Shown here: positions 5,595-8,067 of the stretch, one piece after another
How positions within the stretch are numbered: the stretch's first letter is position 1
Layout of the letters: every line of letters starts with the position of its first letter
Source: Alphaproteobacteria bacterium
GTDB lineage: Bacteria > Pseudomonadota > Alphaproteobacteria > ATCC43930 > CGMCC-115725
NCBI GenBank assembly: GCA_028866355.1
Contig: JAGWIH010000094.1
Span: 1 to 8,067 of the forward strand
Length of the DNA: 8,067 bases
Reading direction: 5' to 3'
Notes under the pieces: model-generated
The model's input: only the letters and a program-made list of their open reading frames with translations
Told to the model about the DNA's origin: nothing
Databases searched by the model: none
Position numbers and translations under genes: made by a program

Positions 5595-6837
5595 GCGCGG
5601 ACGCGGCGGCGCGCGCCGCTTCCTCACCCGAAAGATAGGCGCCGTGCGCCGTGCCGAAATGCGCGATCGAGCAAGCCTCGCCGGCGAAGAACAGCCGGCC
5701 GTCGACCGGCGCCGTCAGCGTCATGCGGTCGTCGGCGTGACCGGGCAACGCCATCGAGTACGAACCGCGCGCGCACGGGTCGAGGCCCCACGACGACGAA
5801 GCGATCGGCGACAGATGTGTCTTGATGTCGGAACCGAACAGCCCAACGAGCTCTTCGATGGCGAATGCCGTGAATGCGTCGATGCCGCCGCGCTCGAGCT
5901 CGACGGACAGTGTGCCGCCATAGAATCCGGCAATCATCGGCCAGCCGTGCGGCCGGATTTGATAGCTGCCGGTCTTGACGCGGTCGAGCGCGCCGACGAG
6001 GTGACGATCGGTCTCGCGCGCCAACGCGCGGGCGCCCGTCTCGTCGAGCCGCAGGAACAGCTTATTGACGACGCCCAGCGGCAAGCCGGCGGCCGCCGCG
6101 ACTTTTGTCGGCAGCGCCGGCAGAAACTTCACGCGCTCTTCGGCGATGACGGTCGTCGGCAAGGTGACGATGACGGCACGGGCGGACAACGTGCCGCGGT
6201 CGGTGACAACACGCACATCGGGCCCATCATGCTCGATGCGTTCGACGCGCGTATCGAACGCAACCGGCAGGCCCTCGCCGTAGCGGCCAATCAGCGCGCC
6301 GTAACCTTCACGTACACGCCAATTGACGTAGGTTGGATCGTAACGGCCGTAATCGCGCACCGAAACCTTGTCGATTTCGGCGCCGTTAGCCCAGTTGCTG
6401 ATCGCGCCGAGCAGCGCGTTCCATTTGCCGTTGGGTTCGAGCAGGTTGGAGGCGGGCTGATCGTCGGGCGCGTCGGCCGCACGGTCGAGGCGCGCATAGA
6501 ATGCCTCCATCGCCGTCTGCCACTCGCGCTGCGCGGCGTCGCCTTTAATCCATGCAATCCGCCGGCCCCAATCGGGCAGCGTCTCGTCAATGGTGAAGCC
6601 GAGCTGGCGCGCGATCGGAACCCACGGATTGATGTCGGCCGAATGGAGCCATTCACAGCCGAGATCGACGGCGAAACCAAATTCAGTCGGCATCGTATGC
6701 GCCCGTCCGCCGGCGCGGGTGCGCGCTTCGACGATCTTGATCGTATGCCCGGTCGACGCCAGGTGCTTGGCCGCCGACAGACCGGCCGCACCGGCGCCAA
6801 TAATCACGACGTCGAATTCGCCACCGCTTTCCGTCAT
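5527..6837 (-). CDS. FAD-dependent amine oxidase (monoamine/polyamine oxidase family)
   Basis: This 436-residue flavoprotein should oxidise an amine using FAD and O2 (or another acceptor), giving an imine or aldehyde. It has the N-terminal Rossmann motif VVIIGAGAAGLSAA (10-23), the FAD-ribose Glu37 in IVEAR, and RAGGR (41-45), as in the MAO/PAO/LSD1 superfamily. VNKLFLRL (257-264) carries Lys259, probably the conserved lysine near flavin N5. SSWGLDPCARGSYS (348-361) and FAGEA (384-388) complete the C-terminal FAD-binding part. No signal peptide is seen. I choose the ATG at 6837, preceded by GGAAAGG, over the in-frame ATG at 6882, which would overlap the phosphatase start. The last 20 or so residues, beyond the usual helix ending near 414, are encoded antisense to the acetyltransferase gene and look non-conserved. 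The substrate (polyamine, monoamine or amino acid) is unknown. Confidence 0.93.
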   Translation of the reverse strand: MTESGGEFDVVIIGAGAAGLSAAKHLASTGHTIKIVEARTRAGGRAHTMPTEFGFAVDLGCEWLHSADINPWVPIARQLGFTIDETLPDWGRRIAWIKGDAAQREWQTAMEAFYARLDRAADAPDDQPASNLLEPNGKWNALLGAISNWANGAEIDKVSVRDYGRYDPTYVNWRVREGYGALIGRYGEGLPVAFDTRVERIEHDGPDVRVVTDRGTLSARAVIVTLPTTVIAEERVKFLPALPTKVAAAAGLPLGVVNKLFLRLDETGARALARETDRHLVGALDRVKTGSYQIRPHGWPMIAGFYGGTLSVELERGGIDAFTAFAIEELVGLFGSDIKTHLSPIASSSWGLDPCARGSYSMALPGHADDRMTLTAPVDGRLFFAGEACSIAHFGTAHGAYLSGEEAARAAASALTPSPGRTGAAWRGAPQIPAGT

Positions 6838-6881
6838 AGTGAACCTTTCCACCACACCTGTTCGTAAACTCGACACCGCCA
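6838..6881. promoter_or_regulatory. 44-bp divergent gap between amine oxidase and phosphatase genes
   Basis: The two start codons are only 44 bp apart on opposite strands, so their promoters must overlap each other or extend into the coding regions. No confident -35/-10 pair is visible. Part of the gap is used by the amine oxidase ribosome site. Confidence 0.4.
6844..6850 (-). promoter_or_regulatory. Shine-Dalgarno site for the amine oxidase
   Basis: GGAAAGG on the minus strand ends six bases before the ATG at 6837. It fixes the start that places the FAD-binding GxGxxG motif at residues 14-19, as is usual for the family. Confidence 0.6.
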
Positions 6882-7688
6882 ATGCCCGATCCCGAAGCCG
6901 TCGCCCGGCTTATCCGTGAAATCGCGCAGAGCGTCATACTGCCGCGCTTCGGCGCGCTCAAGCGCGAGGACATTCGCGAGAAGGCACCGGGCGATTTGGT
7001 GACGGTCGCCGACCTTGAGACCGAGCGCGGGCTGACGGCTCGGCTCTGTGAAATCGCGCCCGGTTCCGCGGTTTTGGGCGAGGAGGCCGTTGCCGCCGAT
7101 CCGGGGCGGCTGAGCCTAACGACCACATGTGACAGTTTGTGGATCGTCGATCCGGTCGATGGCACCGCCAATTTCGCCCGTGGCCAGCCCGGTTTTGCCG
7201 TGATCGTCGCCTATGTCGAGCATGGCCACACACGCGGCGGCTGGATCTTCGATCCGCTTGGCGACCGGCTGGTCTGGGCCCAAGCGGGCGCCGGCGCCTG
7301 GTCGGACGGGCGGCGGTTGCGGATTTCGCCGGCGCCGGCCGAGCCAATCGGCGCTGCTTACGGGCGCGCGGTCTCCGGTGCGCGTTCGGCGAAGGCGATC
7401 GAGCAAGCCGGTATGCGCACGCAGAATGTCGGCTCGAGCGGCATCGAGTACATCAACCTGGCGCTCGGCACGGCGCACTTTGCGCTGCATTCGCGGTCGC
7501 TGCCGTGGGACCACGCGGCCGGCATGCTGATTGCCGCGGAAGCCGGCGGTCACGCCGCATTCGTCGATGGGACCCGTTACGATCCCAGCGTTCACGATCG
7601 GGCGGTCTTGGCTGCCAGCGACGCCGCGTGCTGGGCACGCGTGCGCGACGCCGTCACCATGTCGGCGCAGGACGCGACAACCGCGTGA
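6882..7688 (+). CDS. Inositol monophosphatase family phosphatase
   Basis: This 268-residue enzyme belongs to the Mg2+-dependent, lithium-sensitive phosphatase superfamily (IMPase, CysQ/BPNT, some histidinol-phosphatases). All core signatures are visible: DLVTVAD (38-44), LGEE with metal ligand Glu67 (65-68), IVDPVDGTANF (88-98) with Asp90 and Asp93, and WDHAAG (209-214) with Asp210. These positions are close to those of human IMPase, and the length is typical. It probably hydrolyses a phosphate monoester in the cytoplasm, such as myo-inositol 1-phosphate, histidinol phosphate or 3'-phosphoadenosine 5'-phosphate; sequence alone does not decide. No strong Shine-Dalgarno site precedes the ATG. 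The gene runs directly into the short-chain dehydrogenase: a GTG for that gene overlaps this stop as GTGA, and its ATG lies five bases past the stop. Confidence 0.94.
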   Translation: MPDPEAVARLIREIAQSVILPRFGALKREDIREKAPGDLVTVADLETERGLTARLCEIAPGSAVLGEEAVAADPGRLSLTTTCDSLWIVDPVDGTANFARGQPGFAVIVAYVEHGHTRGGWIFDPLGDRLVWAQAGAGAWSDGRRLRISPAPAEPIGAAYGRAVSGARSAKAIEQAGMRTQNVGSSGIEYINLALGTAHFALHSRSLPWDHAAGMLIAAEAGGHAAFVDGTRYDPSVHDRAVLAASDAACWARVRDAVTMSAQDATTA

Positions 7689-7693
7689 GCGCA

Positions 7694-8067
7694 ATGTACG
7701 GCAAGACCGTCGTCGTCACCGGCGCGACAGCCGGCATCGGCCGCGAGGCGTGCGAACGGCTGGCCGCCATGGGCGCATCGTTGGCATTGGTCGCGCGCGA
7801 TCGGCTGCGGGCCGAGGCGCTGGCGGCGGCGCTGGCGCGTGCCGGCGCGCCGTCCGTCAGCGTCCACATCGCCGACTTGTCGCGGCTGGCCGAAGTGCGG
7901 CGCGTCGCCGGCGAGATCGCGTCGTTGCCGCGCATCGACGTGCTGCTCAACAATGCCGGCGCGATCTTCAGTCGGCGCGAACAGACGACGGACGGTTTCG
8001 AGCGCACGTTCGCGCTCAATCACCTGGCGTACTTCACGTTGACCAACCTGTTGCGTGACCGGCTGCA
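7694..8067 (+). CDS. Short-chain dehydrogenase/reductase, retinol-dehydrogenase-like (cut by window edge)
   Basis: The first 124 residues of a classical SDR oxidoreductase are present. The cofactor-binding TGATAGIG motif is at 9-16, Asp61 (ADLS) contacts the adenine region, NNAG is at 86-89, and the conserved Asn109 in LNHLAYFTLTNLL (108-120) matches the active-site Asn. An Arg after the second beta strand (VARDR, 33-37) favours NADP(H). The pattern after NNAG resembles the retinol dehydrogenase/WW-oxidoreductase-like branch, whose bacterial substrates are mostly unknown. The catalytic Ser and YxxxK lie beyond the window. I use the ATG at 7694 because MYGKTVVVTGA is the usual SDR opening; the in-frame GTG at 7685, overlapping the phosphatase stop, would add three residues. 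Either way the gene is likely cotranscribed with the phosphatase. Confidence 0.93.
   Translation, partial: MYGKTVVVTGATAGIGREACERLAAMGASLALVARDRLRAEALAAALARAGAPSVSVHIADLSRLAEVRRVAGEIASLPRIDVLLNNAGAIFSRREQTTDGFERTFALNHLAYFTLTNLLRDRL

Noticed and set aside
608..6837. A plant-hormone locus (LOG for cytokinin plus an amine oxidase for auxin)
   Set aside because: The two genes are over 4 kb apart with unrelated genes between them. LOG proteins are widespread, and nothing in the oxidase specifically indicates tryptophan 2-monooxygenase.
5644..6867. A 407-codon plus-strand opening antisense to the amine oxidase
   Set aside because: The amine oxidase on the other strand has all its family motifs. 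The antisense frame is rich in Arg, Asp and Gln with no domain pattern, as expected for a shadow in GC-rich DNA.
1..8067. CRISPR arrays, tRNA or rRNA genes, insertion sequences, prophage or defence genes
   Set aside because: I saw no direct repeat arrays, RNA gene signatures, transposase motifs or terminal repeats. Gene content and base composition are uniform and chromosome-like.

Overview
This is a gene-dense, GC-rich stretch of bacterial chromosome. It most likely comes from an alphaproteobacterium. The support for that is a DUF1491 protein (a family of about 115 residues that I know from Alphaproteobacteria), an isocitrate dehydrogenase of the eukaryote-like homodimeric NADP type that is common in that class, and strong use of G or C at third codon positions. 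I see no RNA genes, CRISPR arrays, insertion sequences or phage genes.

Layout, left to right. (1) Positions 1-466, minus strand: the first 155 residues of NADP-dependent isocitrate dehydrogenase, cut by the window edge. (2) 608-1192, minus: a LOG-family phosphoribohydrolase, with a candidate terminator hairpin between it and isocitrate dehydrogenase. (3) A 237-bp divergent gap, then a small alanine/glycine-rich membrane protein of unknown function at 1430-1810, plus. (4) A probable four-gene minus-strand operon, transcribed from 4401 down to 1827: a CelD/BcsL-type acetyltransferase, a DUF4410 lipoprotein, a VOC (glyoxalase-fold) protein and a DUF1491 protein. The last two overlap by four bases. 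(5) 4485-5594, plus: a second CelD/BcsL-type acetyltransferase, divergent from the first across 83 bp. (6) 5527-6837, minus: an FAD-dependent amine oxidase whose 3' end overlaps the second acetyltransferase by 68 bp. (7) 6882-7688, plus: an inositol-monophosphatase-family phosphatase, followed with overlapping or nearly touching reading frames by a short-chain dehydrogenase that runs off the right edge.

Most genes encode recognisable housekeeping or accessory enzymes, and no single pathway joins them all. The most suggestive unit is the divergent pair of BioF2-like acetyltransferases with an adjacent lipoprotein, which could point to an envelope or surface-glycan role, but no glycosyltransferase, polymerase or exporter is in view. 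I do not find convincing evidence of a new multi-gene system here. The least explained elements are the 126-residue membrane protein, the DUF1491/VOC coupling and the DUF4410 lipoprotein.
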